Source: Taeniopygia guttata (taxonomy: Eukaryota > Chordata > Aves > Passeriformes > Estrildidae). From it: a stretch of 64,000 nucleotides of DNA. Positions 10,629 through 22,171 of this stretch are shown here, piece by piece. The number at the start of each line of letters is the position of its first letter. The stretch's first letter is position 1. A program made the translations under genes and the position numbers. Location of the stretch: contig NC_133060.1 of NCBI RefSeq assembly GCF_048771995.1, positions 3,157,501 through 3,221,500 on the forward strand. Reading direction: 5' to 3'. Under the pieces are notes generated by a model, which was not told the DNA's origin, did no database searches, and worked only from the letters and a program-made list of their open reading frames with translations.

Positions 10629-10685
10629 TCACAGAAAGCACCGAAGTCAAGTCAGTAGCTCCAGTGCCAATCTCCTTTGAAAATC

Positions 10686-10728
10686 GCTGCGGCTCGGCCC
10701 GGCTCGGCCCGGCTCGGCCCGGCTCAGT
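10686..10728. repeat. Short GC tandem repeat (GGCTCGGCCC)
   Basis: Three to four perfect units of a 10-bp motif just right of the LTR fragment. No coding meaning is visible. Confidence 0.9.
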
Positions 10729-10807
10729 AGCCACAGAGCGGCTCCGGGCTGGTTGTGCCAGCCTGGGCTCCTGCAGGCGGCTGCACTGGGCCATTGGCCG
10801 AGTGATT

Positions 10808-10962
10808 GTTCACAGAGCATCGCTCTCTGCACGAGATTCCTGATTTCACAGGGCATCGCTCTCTGCACAGGATTCCTGATTTCACAGAGCATCGCTCTCT
10901 GCACGGGATTCCTGATTTCACAGAGCATCGCTCTCTGCACGAGATTCCTGAACATGCAGAAC
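10808..10962. repeat. 36-bp tandem repeat, four units
   Basis: Units read CACAGAGCATCGCTCTCTGC followed by ACGAGATTCCTGATTT, with 1-3 changes between units. GCAGAGAGCGATGC is thus displayed four times on the minus strand. It lies between an LTR fragment and CR1. Short open frames across it are repeat-derived. Confidence 0.92.
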
Positions 10963-11029
10963 ATTGGTCTCTGCTGCACAGTCCTGAATTTCCTTTGAAG
11001 GTAAAGATTGACTAAAGCTGAACTTTTTG

Positions 11030-11290
11030 GTTTTGTCATATCTGCGCCCTGAAAGAGAATGCCAAAGGGAAACGCAAGGTGTGATAATGCCAGTCCCCTG
11101 GTGCAGCAGTTCAGTGGCATGTACAACTGAGTGGATGAATGACATATGGTCTACTGATTGTGTTGTAGTTTTCCTTGTAAATAGTTTTTCTTATCCCTTT
11201 TGTTGTCGCTGTTCCTGTTTGTTCCTTATCTCATTGCTGTTCCCATTAAATTGTTCTAATCCCAGCTCAGGATCTTTGCCTTTTGTGCTT
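11030..11290 (+). mobile_element. Possible LTR 3' part
   Basis: An AT-rich stretch with ATTAAATTGTTCTAATCCCA near 11,246 followed by TTTTGTGCTTTCC, similar in style to the polyadenylation region of avian ERVL LTRs. The edges were not found. Weak call. Confidence 0.3.
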
Positions 11291-11439
11291 TCCATGGGAG
11301 GCGGGAGGGCAGCGAGTGGCAGCGCGGTTTTAGCGGGAGCAGGAAATTGGGGAATCCCATTCCTGAAGCCCGGCCCATGGAAACCGAGCATCGCAGCTGG
11401 TGCCAGCCCTGGTGGCCATGGCAGCAGCCTTGGGAGCGG

Positions 11440-11765
11440 GTCCCTGGCTGGGGCTGAGGGAACCTCTTCACTCTGGTGCCCAGGGACAGGAGTGCAGGGA
11501 GCGGCTGCAGCTGAGTCGGGGCAGGCTGAGGTTGGATCTCAGGGAAAGGTTTTTGCCCAGAGGCTGCTGGGGCACTGCCCAGGCTCCCCAGGGAAGGGTC
11601 ACAGCTCCAGGGCTCTCTGAGCTCCTGCAGTGTTTGGACAGCGCTGCCAGGCCCAGGCTGGCAGTGTTGGGGTGTCCTGTGCAGGGCCAGCAGCTGGACT
11701 CGAGGATCCTGATGGGTCCCTCCCAGCTCAGCCAGTTCTGTGGTTCTGGGATCCCATGATGCTGA
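11440..11765 (+). mobile_element. CR1 LINE 3' fragment
   Basis: Recognised from CAGGCTGAGGTTGGATCTCA, the bulky middle with GGCCAGCAGCTGGACTCGAG, and the terminal GGGTCCCTCCCAGCTCAGCC plus TCTGTGGTTCTGGGA, which are degenerate forms of the CR1 3' tail. There is no open frame. Confidence 0.68.
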
Positions 11766-11781
11766 GAATGGGATGCCAGAG

Positions 11782-12080
11782 GTTGCCATGGCAACAGCCT
11801 GTGGCTGCAGGCCTGAGCTGGTGTCCATGGCAACCACCCCTGGCATGGGATCTCCATGGAGCTGCCCAGGGACTGAGCAGAGCAACAGGGGCTGGGGATG
11901 GTTGCCATGGAAACTGACCATAGCAACAGGGGCTGGGGATGGTTGCCATGGAAACTGACCATAGCAACAGGTCTGGGATGGTTGCCATGGAAACTGACCA
12001 TAGCAACAGGGGCTGGGGATGGCTGCCATGGAAACTGACCATCGCAATGGGGGGTTGATGATGGTCTCCATGGAAACTGA
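11782..12080. repeat. ~40-bp minisatellite of RFX/X-box palindromes
   Basis: GTTGCCATGGCAAC, a perfect X-box palindrome, is at 11,782-11,795. Near copies follow: GTGTCCATGGCAAC (11,821) and GTTGCCATGGAAAC (11,901, 11,942, 11,981), with variants at 12,022 and 12,064. From 11,890 on the unit is about 40 bp (X-box, CTGACCATAGCAACAGGGGC, TGGGGAT). The second half site ATAGCAAC is also X-box-like. Whether any protein binds here is untested. A reduced version is at 58,070-58,120. Confidence 0.88.
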
Positions 12081-12087
12081 CCACAGC

Positions 12088-12430
12088 AACAGGGGCTGGT
12101 GATGTTTGCCTGTGAAGGAACCGAGTTGCCACAGGCACTCAGAGAGGTTCCATGGGGACTTCCCAAGTCTCCAGGCTCTTCAAGAGCTGGAATGTCACAC
12201 ACAGAGAGACAGGGGCTCCATGGAGACCTGCCAGGGCTTTCTGGGGATGGTAAGGAGCCGAGTGGTCAGAGGCAGTCACAGCCATTCCAAGGTGACATCC
12301 CAGCGCACCTTGTGCTGCAAAGGCACCGATCTGTCACAGGCACTCACAGGGGCTCCACGGTGACATCCCAGGAGTGCCCAGGCTGCCAAAGAGGCGGGAG
12401 GTCCCAGACACTCACGGGGTTTCTGTCACA
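12088..12430 (+). repeat. Inverted-repeat arm (partner at 8,806-9,124)
   Basis: Reverse complement of the arm at 8,806-9,124. The match continues past 12,430 into GAGTGGGAGCTTCGGGCAAA, equivalent to about 8,340-8,395, but without the 398-bp solo LTR that interrupts the other arm. The two arms bracket the MHC class I remnant. Confidence 0.85.
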
Positions 12431-12718
12431 AGTAGAGTGGGAGCTTCGGGCAAAAGCATTATTTCTTTATTGGAGAAACTCCTGCTGAATCATGAGATGG
12501 AGAAATGATACCCAGCAGCCACCCTGAAACCCCAAAACCCTCCAGGACGTTTAGACTTCTAAAATTTGTTCAAAGAGAGGAGCCTCTGAGTGGCTGGATC
12601 CAATCCCAGCCCCAGACTTTCTCAAAGGTGTAAAAGATTGGACAGGTGGAATTGAACTTCAGTGCACTTTGTCCCACAGGATTAGCGATGGAATACCAGA
12701 TATATTTATAGAAATGTA

Positions 12719-14028
12719 ATGGAACAGTTCATACTGAGTGCTACCACACAGCACTTACAGGATGGCCAGGGTACCAGACCCAGGCAGCATGGGTTTACAC
12801 AGGGCAGATCATGTCTGAGCAACCTGGTCTCCTTCTATGACCAGGTGACCCACTTGGTGGATGCAGGCAGGGCTGTCTGTGGATGTTGGCTATTTAGACT
12901 TCAGCAAGGCCTTTGATGCTGTCTCCCACAGCACACTCCTGGAAAAGCTGCAGCCCACGGCTGGGCCAGGAGCGCTCTGTGCTGGGTTAGGAACTGGCTG
13001 GATGGCCGGCCCAGAGAGCGGTGGTGAGCGGTGCTGCATCCAGCTGGGACAGGCACCAGTGGTGTCCCTCAGGGCTCTGTGCTGGGACCAGTTCTATTGA
13101 ATATTTTTATAGACGACATGGATGAGGGCATTGAGTCCTTCATTGGTCAATTTGCAGAAATACTAAGCTGGGAGCTTGTGTTGATCTGTTGGAAGGAAGG
13201 AGGGCTCTGCAGAGAGATTTGGATCGATTGGACGGATGGGCAGAGTCCAACAGCATGAAGTTTACTAAGTCTAAGTGCCGAGTTCTGCATTTTGGACACA
13301 AAAATCCCCTACAGCATTACAGGTTGGGGACAGTGTGGCTGGACAGTGTCCAGGCAGAAAGGGACCCGGGGGTGCTGGTGGACAGCCGGTTGGATATGAG
13401 CCAGCAATGTGCCTCGGTGGCCAAGAAGGCCAATGGCTCCTGGCCTGCATTAGGAATTGTGTGAGCAGCAGGAGCAGGGAGGTCATTCTCCCCCTGTACT
13501 CGGCGCTGGTGAGACCGCACCTTGAGTGCTGTTTCCAGTTCTGGGCCCCTCAGTTCAGGAAGGACATTGAGATGCTTGAGCACGTCCAGAGGAGGCAACG
13601 AGGCGGGTGAGGGGCTGGGAACACAAGCCCTGTGAGGAATGTTTGAGGGAGTTGGGGTTGTTTAGCCTGGAGAAGAGGAGGCTCAGAGGTGACCTTACTG
13701 CTCTCTACAGCTCCTGAAGGGAGGCTGCAGACAGGTGGGGGTCGGTCTCTTCCACCGGGCAGCAACTGGCAGAACAAGAGGACACAGCCTCGAGCTTTGT
13801 CAGGGAAGGTTTAGGTTGGATATTAGGAAAAACTTTTTCACTGAAAGAATAATAAAATACTGGAATTGTCTTCCTAGGGAGGTGGTGGAATCACTATCTC
13901 TGGATATGTTTAAAAAAAGACTGGATTTGGCACTTGGTGCTATAGTCTGGTTGTGGTGTTAGGGCACAGGTTGGACTTGATGATCTTAGAGGTCTCTTCC
14001 AACCTCATTATTCTGTGATACTGTGATT
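12719..14028 (+). mobile_element. CR1 LINE fragment with reverse transcriptase remnants
   Basis: Degenerate ORF2 of a CR1 non-LTR retrotransposon. The readable phrases HGFTQGRSCLSNLVSFYD and DVGYLDFSKAFDAVSHSTLL (reverse transcriptase motifs) are in different frames, so frameshifts are present. The 3' half follows the CR1 consensus order to CTTGATGATCTTAGAGGTCT and ends in ATTCTGTGATACTGTGAT near 14,028. It is 5'-truncated and not functional. Confidence 0.9.
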
Positions 14029-14094
14029 AAAAAATAAAGTTGTTTCCTTTTACTCTCTTAATCTTAATAAGAGTGCGTGAGTTATTTTGTGTCC

Positions 14095-15262
14095 TGGTGC
14101 AACAGTGTGACATCACAGTGGCTGTGTAACCTCACAGAGATCAGTGTCACATCACAGAGATGTCTGTGTGACATCACAGGATCAGTGTGACATCACAGGG
14201 GCAATATGACATCCCACAGATGTCTGTGTGACATCACAGGGGTGTGTGACATCACAGGAAGGCTGTGTAATATCACCCTGCACTTTTAAATGCTTTAAAG
14301 TTCTCTTAAAAGTTTTCTATTCCTCCTAATGTTTACATATTTCTACTAGAGTTCTCATGCACTGTTCATGTAAATAATAATTGTTGTACTTTCTTCCTTA
14401 TAAGAAGAGAGCATTGATGCAGTGTTAGTTTAACCAGTGAAGTTAGAGAAGTAGTAATTACATCCTCCAATCCATTGCCGCTTTAAAAAATTAATATGTT
14501 ACATAAAGCAAAAATGAAAGTTACTTCCTTTTTCTCTTTTAATCTTAATATGATGATGTGAGTTATTTTGTGTCCTAGTGCAACAGTGTGACATCACAGG
14601 GGCTCTGTGACATCACAGACACCTGTGTGACCTCAAAGGAACAGAGTGACATCACAGAGATATCCGTGTGACATCAAAGAGAGCTGTGTGTCATCACAGG
14701 GACTGTGTGACATCACAGGTTTGTGTGACATCACAGATATGTCTGTGTGACATCACAGGGGCAATATGACATCACAGAGATGTCCGAGTGACATCACAGG
14801 AGGTCGTGTGATGTCACAGGGTCAGTGTGACATCACAGAGATGTCCATGTGACATTACCAAAAGTGGTGTGATGTCACAGCTGCTGTGTGACATCACAGA
14901 GATGTACGTGTGACATCAGAGATAGAGGTATGACATCACAGGGGCAATATGACATCGCAGAAATGTGTGTGTGATATCACAGAGATGTCCATGTGACATC
15001 ACAAAAAGCTCTGTGACATCAGAGGGGCAATATGACATCACAGAAATGTCTGTGTGGCATCACAGGGTCAGTGTGACATCACAGAGATGCCCCTGTGACA
15101 TCACAAAAAGCTGTGTGACATCAATGGGTCAGTGTGACATCACAGAGATGTCCGAGTGACATCACAGGGTCAGTGTGACATCACAGGGGCAATATGACAT
15201 CCCATAGATGTCTGTGTGACATCACAAGGGTGTGTGACATCACAGGAAGGCTGTGTAATATC
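14095..15262. repeat. Satellite of TGTGACATCACAG (CRE-like) units
   Basis: Several dozen irregular units of about 20-25 bp built on TGTGACATCACAG, many followed by AGATGTC. The core TGACATCA, and its variant TGATGTCA seen near 14,808 and 14,868, each differ by one CpG transition from the palindromic CRE TGACGTCA. The array lies in two blocks (14,095-14,280 and 14,580-15,262) separated by an AT-rich spacer. Confidence 0.93.
14281..14578. repeat. AT-rich spacer, duplicated at 15,264-15,443
   Basis: GCTTTAAAGTTCTTTTAAAA-type sequence with TTCCTTATAAGAAGAGAG recurs at 15,264-15,443 with a few changes. Spacer plus satellite therefore form a higher-order repeat. It could be an LTR piece, but the boundaries are not clear. 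Confidence 0.7.
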
Positions 15263-15612
15263 ACCCTGCTCTTTTAAATGCTTTAAAGTTCTTTTAAAAG
15301 TTTTCTCTGCCTCCTAATGTTGACATATTTCTACTAGAGTTCTCATGCACTGTTCATGTCAATAATAATTGTTGTACATTCTTCCTTATAAGAAGAGAGA
15401 ATTGATGCAGTGTTAGTTTAACCAGTGAAGTTAGAGAAGTAGATAGGTCCAAAGGCCAAATGGACTGTTGGATCTCACCCCAATGTATGGTTCATCCCAC
15501 ACCTGTAACCCTTCCCTGAAGCATCAGGTGTCTGTGACCCCACTGGCCCAGGTCTTGTTCCAGCCCACCTTGAAACCCCCTGATAAGGAGTCTCTGAGGA
15601 GCCAGACGCCCT

Positions 15613-15725
15613 CTTGGAATTTCCCCTCTCTTGGAATTTCCCCTCTCTTGGAACTCCCCTTCTCCTGGAACTCCCCTTCTCCTGGAACTCCCCCCCTCTT
15701 GGAACTTCCCCCCTCTCCTGGAGCA
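15613..15725. repeat. 17-bp tandem repeat of kappaB-like motifs
   Basis: Seven units of CTTGGAATTTCCCCTCT and variants. On the minus strand the first two units (15,616-15,626 and 15,633-15,643) read GGGGAAATTCC, which fits the NF-kappaB consensus; later units read GGGGAGTTCC or GGGAAGTTCC. It lies in a GC-rich block (about 15,450-16,160) in which no gene was recognised. Confidence 0.88.
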
Positions 15726-16289
15726 TCCTCTTGTCTCTCTCTCCCCCTTGTCTCTCCCTCCCCAGTCCCTCAGGCCCTGCCCCGTGCTGCGTCTGGCGGC
15801 TCCACGCAGGACCTTTCCCCCTCTGTAACAAACCTGATATTCTAAGAGCAGCCTTCAGAGATCTCTCGTCTCCATCCATCCAAACCCTCCTGGAGCACAG
15901 CGTCCCCGCACCTCTCTGCCACACAACCTGGCAGCAGCCTGGGCCAGTTCCCCTCTGCCTGAGCGTGCCAGGCAGCAGCCGGGGCTGGGACAAGTCCCTC
16001 CCAGCTGTCCCTGTTTGTGTGCCAGAAGCCTCTAAGGGTGGGGTGGGGGGCACAAACCAGGGCCCCTCAGAGGCTCACAGGGAGGCCCCACAGCCCCTCC
16101 TGCCCACAGCCAAATCTCTCCAGACTGCTCTGCCAGGGCTGGCAGCCGTGGGTTCCTCCGCCACCATTGCATGGCTCTGTACCCTGCATTGCTCTACTTC
16201 AATTCTTTTGCTGTTAGGTAAAACAGAACACACCACCCAGTTCCAAAACAGGGCAACAGAGACAGTCAGAAAACAGAGCACCCGAGAGG

Positions 16290-16620
16290 TGGAGGTATTC
16301 AGTTTTGTGAAGAACAGGCCCCAGGGAGACTTTATTGCCGCTTTCCAAGACTTCAGAGTGGCATTGAAGAAAGTGGGGGACACCTTTTTTAACAGGGCCA
16401 GTTACAATAGAATGTGGGTGAATAGTTTTAAACACAAAGGGGATCTAATCAGAGTAGGTCTAAGGAAGAACTGGTTTACTCGGAGCATGGTGCCACCCTG
16501 GCACAGGTTGTCCCAGGACTTGTAGGTGCCCATCCCTGGAACCATCCCAGGTCAGGTGGGACAGGGCTCTGAGCAACCTGATCTCTTTAAAGATGTCCCT
16601 GCTCATTGCAGGACACTTGG
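16290..16620 (+). mobile_element. CR1 LINE 3' fragment
   Basis: The order matches the CR1 tail: GGAGACTTTATTGCCGCTTT, AGGAAGAACTGGTTTACTCG, CACAGGTTGTCCCAGGACTT, then GTCAGGTGGGACAGGGCTCT and GATGTCCCTGCTCATTGCAG. It lies where the last exon of the neighbouring PAK3-like gene would be expected. Confidence 0.78.
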
Positions 16621-16796
16621 ACCAGAGGACTTTACAGAGCCCTGCCAGCCCAGCCCAGCACTGCTCAGCATTTTCATTTGAAGAGCACCAAGAGTGGAGG
16701 TGAGGAGGAAGGGGGCTCATCTGATGCCTCGGGCCTCACTGGAGGAGGAGCCCATCCCTCGCACACTCTTTCACCTGCAGCCCCTTTGCGTTTTAC

Positions 16797-19700
16797 CTGC
16801 AGGAGCTCGTCGGCAGACCAGCGCCGCTCCTCGTCTCTCTGCAGGCAGCAGCTCAGGAAGTCACGCAGCCAAGCCGAGATGAGCCTGGGCTGCCGCAGCT
16901 GAGGCGTCCCTGCTGTGGCTATCAGGTGTTTAGTCTGGAGAAAAAGGGAACACGAGGCTCCACCTGCTTCTTTCCCATCTGTAACTGCTCTCCCAGAGCC
17001 CATTGTTTAACCTCCGTTCTGCAGTGGCAGTTTCTGCCCTGGCAGAGACCCAGGGATGACTTTCCTTTACCAACAAAAAACCCAAACTCTGATGCCACCA
17101 CAGCTTTGCCAACATCCTGCCAATCTTGCCTTGGCAGCCGATTTCATTGACTGACCTAGTTAGTGGGAACTACATCAGCAAAAGCACATTTCCTTCTCTG
17201 AGGATTCACACCAGCTGGACAGCCTTTTTGGAAGGGGGACTTTGCTATGTTAACTAATTCCAAGGATTAGTACATGAAAGGCATCTCTGCAGTGCTTGTT
17301 GGTCCCTTAAGCACAGTTGCCATAGAACAAGACTCATCAAGTTTTTTGTCCTGCTCTTGAAAACAATGGTAATTGGAAGAAAAGAAAGGAAATCCATCAG
17401 TTAATCCCCAGGTAAAGAAACAAACATTTACAATCCCATATTCAACACAGACACATTAAGATGCATGCACAAATCTATTGGGATGAAAATGCCTGCTTGG
17501 GCACACAGGAGCCACCTGCAGTTCTGTCTCTCAGCAGTCTTCTTATGCAGCAAAAGAAAAACTTTTCCTGCTCAGAAAAAGGAGAAATGCCATCCCTATG
17601 GACACCCTCTGCTCATTTGCCTACTCAAGTCAATGCATGAGTGGTAGGCCCATCCCAGAAAATGCCAGGAAACAAACAGGAGGTTTTGGTGGGCTCTCCC
17701 CCTCACCAGGCTCCGGCTTGGTGACGTGGAGAACGTGGCTTGGGCTATGAGAGAAACACGGCCACTAAGTGTTTCAGCAACACTGCACAAGAAGCAGAAG
17801 GGACTCTGTGGCCTTGAAGCCTCATGCCCAGGTTTCAGGCATGTTTCCCAGTGAGCAGAAACTGCACAGGGGGTTAAGTTCCTCTCTAGAAACCACTGTT
17901 TTGGAAACTTTGCTGGGTTTGGGGTTCTTTCCTTCATTTCTGGAAGGATAACACCAGTTCTAAGATGCTCGTTTCTGCTATTGGGGTCATCTACACAGAC
18001 AAAAGAACTGGAACCGCTTATAACCCAAAGGAAAGTGTTGCCTGAGAATGGGGTTTGTTTGCATGTGGTAAGGCTTGAGTTCCACACTGATGCAACCAAA
18101 ACTGCAGCAGATGCTGATGTGTTGCAGGGACATTTTTAGGTGGAAGTCGTTCCAGCAGATGGCAATGGGATTTTGTCCAATGGCACGCAGAACACGGGGC
18201 AGGTGAGAAAGACAAGCGGGATCAGTATTTGCTCCTTACCGTGGCAGGACTTTGGTTCCAGTAAGGAACATTTTGTTCTACCATTTCAATTCCCACAATT
18301 CCAAAAGACCATATGTCCACTTTGGAGCCATATGGTTCACGCATCACCACTTCAGGCGCCATCCACCAAGGAGTCCCGGCTACCGAGGACGGTCTCTTCT
18401 CCTCAGGGCCGAGCTCAACAGAGATGCCAAAATCAGCTGAGGGGAAAGCAAAATACTGGTTTTATTTGAATTCTGTGCAATTAGGAAATGGAGCAAAGGA
18501 ATTCCCCAGTAGAAGTTTGAGAACGTGCTGTTGAATGTCCTGGACAACTGTCCCTGCTCTGTTTCCTCAGGACTTTAGCCAAGGAAATATGGTATTGGTG
18601 ACTTAAAAAATCCCCACATTTTTTACACTGCCTTCAGCAGTGGCTTTTGTTCTTTGGAAGCTTTAGACTTGTAACTGCCTCCCTCTGGAAGAGACACACA
18701 CAGAGCAATGCCACTCTTGGCTGCTTGTTCCTCGTCATACCTCTGTGCACATTGCAACCGTGCCATCAGCTCACAGTGGGGGGGTCCCTGCACTGCCCCC
18801 AGCACCATTTTTGGGGAGCTGGCAGTCACTCAAAGCAGCCCCTCACCCCACATCCCTGGAACACTGCACCTGACCAAGGATATACTGACCCAGCTTGACA
18901 GAGCCATCGGCTCCGAAAAGGATGTTGCTGCTCTTCACATCTCGGTGGATTACGTGGTTTGAGTGAAGAAAATCCAGTCCTTGCAGGCACTGAGAGAGAA
19001 AACAGAAACAGGAGGGCAGAAATTAGCGCTGTGATTCCATGGCACAAGAAAAGAAACAAAGAATCTAAAAGATGCCCTGTGCGGGGGAATGGCGAGTAAT
19101 GGCAGAACGCAGCGCCATTGAGAGGAAGAGCTGCTGCTCCAACACTTGCAGAGCAGGACCTTTCTAAGGAAAGGCATGCCAGCTTTTGAAAGAGCAACAG
19201 CACCTGCTGCTGTTGTACACTGTCCCCTGCAAACCAGCCAGGATGACTGCTGCTGCAGTGGGTGTGCTCAGAAGCAAAGCGCATTTTGGCTGCACTACTG
19301 TGGGTTTTAGCTGAGGACTGAGAGAAATGAGTCTCCCCTTTTTCCTTTGCTGTTCGTTTCAAATCCTGCTACCAGCACCTTTGCTTTTACAAGCAAGGAA
19401 TGCAGTGAAGACAGGCAAAGGTTTAAGGAGGCAAGATGGAGAACAGCAAATACAAGAGGCAGAGTGAGAATACAACAGCAGGAGATCAGAGTACAAGAAC
19501 AGAGTACAGTGAGTGCGAGGGCACTGGCAGGCATTTCAGTTGAGATGCTTTTACTTGCCCATAGCATACCAGCAATGCAGAAACAAAGCTTTATACATGA
19601 AACCTCTCCTGTTCTGAGCCCCTGTTTCCCAGACAATCCTGCCCAAACCCTTGGAAGCACAGGTGGGATTGCTGACCTCCTGACTGATGGATGCTATGTC

Positions 19701-22164
19701 ACCTTCACACAGGCAGGTCTTGCTGATGACATCGCTCAGAGTGCCTCCGTCCATGTACTCCATGAGCAGCCAGAGTTCCTCACCCAGAAGGTAGCTGAAA
19801 GAAGGAAACAAGGGCACGGGCATGAACGTACATGGCTACATTGCTGTTTGGAAAAGACAGGGGTTGATTCTTGTTTTCGGGTCCCTTTGAGACAAAGACA
19901 GAATCAAAGCAATAGACATTCCCTCTTGGCTGTGTGTTGTTTGCAATCTGTGCAGTCTCAAGGAGAAAAGAACAGCTGTGAAAAAGGAGATGTCTTAGAT
20001 GGCCAGCAAGCGGAAAGCGTGGTTTAGTAACAGCCCAGATAAAAAGCCTGTCACGCATGGCGTTTCTGGAAATAAGCACCTAGTCTTCCTGGCATGCATA
20101 GCAATGGAAAAGAAGGGCAACAATCCAAGGGAAATCTGCTTTAGGATGGTTCACCAGCTTTTAAAAAACTTTTTAAAAGCAATCCCAAAAAAATGTGGAG
20201 GCAGTGAACTTAGAGGGTATTAACTTAGTAAGATACAGCTGATCCAGGTTTTGAATAATTTCTGAATAATTTTCGAACTACGTGCGCCAGGGAAGACTCA
20301 TGCAGACAAGATGCACTCTCTTCTCATCCATTGGAGATGAGTAGAGAAATATTAATACAGAATAATCAACAGCTCTACTTTCTAGAAGTGACCAAAGTGG
20401 GTTTTTAACCTCTCGTGTTTGCTGTATGTAAACACACATTCATGGGATAAGTCCATGACCACTCACCTGTCTAAATAATTCACAACGCTGGGACTCCTAT
20501 GCCTCTTCATGATACTGATTTCATTAACGGTTACTTGCTTCCTCGTCAATCCTTTAAGTATTATTTTCTTTATGGCAACCAAAAATGGCACTGAAAATCA
20601 GTAACTTGAGAAGTTGGTGGCACGAGACCACAAGGCACATGGAGCGAGTGATTTTGCAATGACGCAGCCGAGCTGTGCCAAACTGCCTCGTGATTAGGCA
20701 CTGCAGGAACTGGAACTGACATTGCAACAGCCCATTGCTCCGCGCCCTTGGAGGCCAGTTACAGGACACGGGGCCACTGAGGTTTTGCCGTGTCCACTTG
20801 CTAACAGTGGTGTCTCAGCTATCACTCACAAACCTCTGAGCCCACTCCCTGCTGCTTTGTATGGGATTCAGAAGAAGTGATCCATGCCTCAATACTCTGT
20901 GGATACAACTTGTGAGATGGCTTTTAGGGATGCCTTGCAGATCTCTCCCTGTGTGCAGTTCCCAAGTGCAGCACTGCAGGTGCCTGAGGAACTGCCAGTA
21001 ACTTTCAGATGCATTTTCTGGCAGGCAGAGATGAGAATTCAGGACTCGGAAGCTGTCGCCCCAAAGAGCAGTGAGATGCTCTAAGGTACCACCTTTGTTT
21101 TAGCAATTGAGAGCGAGTGAGCACATCCTTCTCCGAAATGAACTGCTGCCCTCTGGGCCTTCTTTTTGGCAGCTGAGAAGGACAAAGACTGTCCCAAATG
21201 TATTTTGCAGGCTGGCACCAGTCTGTGCTTCTTTTGCCTTTTCAGCACAGCTCTACCCAAAGCTCTGGCCACAGCTGCCCACACCAGAGGAGAAAGCCCC
21301 TCGGGTGCAGCAGAGTCTGCGGGGGCTGTTGACATTTACCTCTCCTCCTGTGGCTTTGTTGAGTGCTCTAACCACATGTCCAAAAGTCCTAGAAACAAAA
21401 CAGAAGCAGAGAAAGGAGAAGCTGTTTATTTCTTAGAGTGAAAGCCAGCCCACACAGGAGATCTCTGCTGTAAATGCCTAAAACTTGCAGGATGCAGGAG
21501 GGCTCTGTCAGAAGGCAGATGATCCTTTTTCCTCTCAAATGCATGGGCAGTGCCTGGGCCGGTTGCTGAAGCGTTGGGGTTTACTGCCTCAGCTCCTAAA
21601 GGGAATTTATTCTTTCATCTTGGGTTTCAGTTTCTAAACTGTGTGGTTCCTATCCTGACCGTGCAATATTTCCTTCCACAAACCATGGGAAAGAAATGTT
21701 CCTGAGAACTGTTATTTCACAGCTTTGATAGGGGGTAGGTTGCTCTTTCAGGCAAGCAAGATTCTTCTTTTTTCATTAGTGTGGCAGTGTGATTTTGAGA
21801 CATACAAAAATGCTAAAGAAGTTAACACAGAGCTGTCCCACACTTGAGAGACAAAGAGATCTTCCAGGTCCTGTTCCTTGATGCAGGCAAGACCTCAGCA
21901 GCATGGAGATGTCTCTGACAATGCTTTCTGAGCACACACACAAATTCTGAGCAGCACTGAAGCGATGGGACAATCTATCCCCAGTATCTGAACACGTTTG
22001 CAGCTGGCCTGAGTTCACACTGGATAGATCTTCCAGTGAAACACCTGATATACCAGCAAACCATCTGGCCCATGGTTGTGTAGAAGTAACTGTGGCTGGA
22101 CTCACCCCTTGCCAATATCTTCCAGTTCAGTGTATTTCATCTTGGGATTTTCCATGTTCACCAT
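16797..22164 (-). pseudogene. PAK3-like serine/threonine kinase, incomplete
   Basis: Exons in gene order are 22,106-22,164 (MVNMENPKMKYTELEDIGKG), 21,340-21,388 (glycine-loop end, TFGHVVRALNKATGGE), about 20,467-20,579 (VAIKKI lysine motif), 19,677-19,794 (ELWLLMEYMDGGTLSDV), 18,890-18,989 ([13 protein letters not shown]), 18,240-18,436 (DFGI, GTPWWMAPEVV, VDIWSFGI) and 16,797-16,934 (RDFLSCCLQRDEERRWSADE). These give most of a p21-activated-kinase catalytic domain with the catalytic HRD and DFG present. The autoregulatory N-terminal half and the last exon were not found; a CR1 sits beyond 16,797. The base pair before the VAIK exon is TG instead of AG, and the nearest upstream AG would shift the frame. 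PAK3-like genes are amplified in songbirds; this copy is probably dead or incomplete. Confidence 0.75.
17000..18230. other. Intronic sequence of the PAK3-like gene
   Basis: Long intron between the exons at 16,797-16,934 and 18,240-18,436. No additional exon or repeat was recognised with confidence. The introns at 19,000-19,670, 19,800-20,460 and 20,600-21,330 are likewise featureless to me. Confidence 0.5.
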
Positions 22165-22171
22165 TTTCCTC

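Noticed and set aside
12719-13962. Short separate frames with reverse transcriptase phrases
   Set aside because: Pieces of one frameshifted CR1, not host genes.
14095-15262. CRISPR-like array
   Set aside because: Repeat units are irregular and contiguous with no unique spacers, and the DNA is avian.
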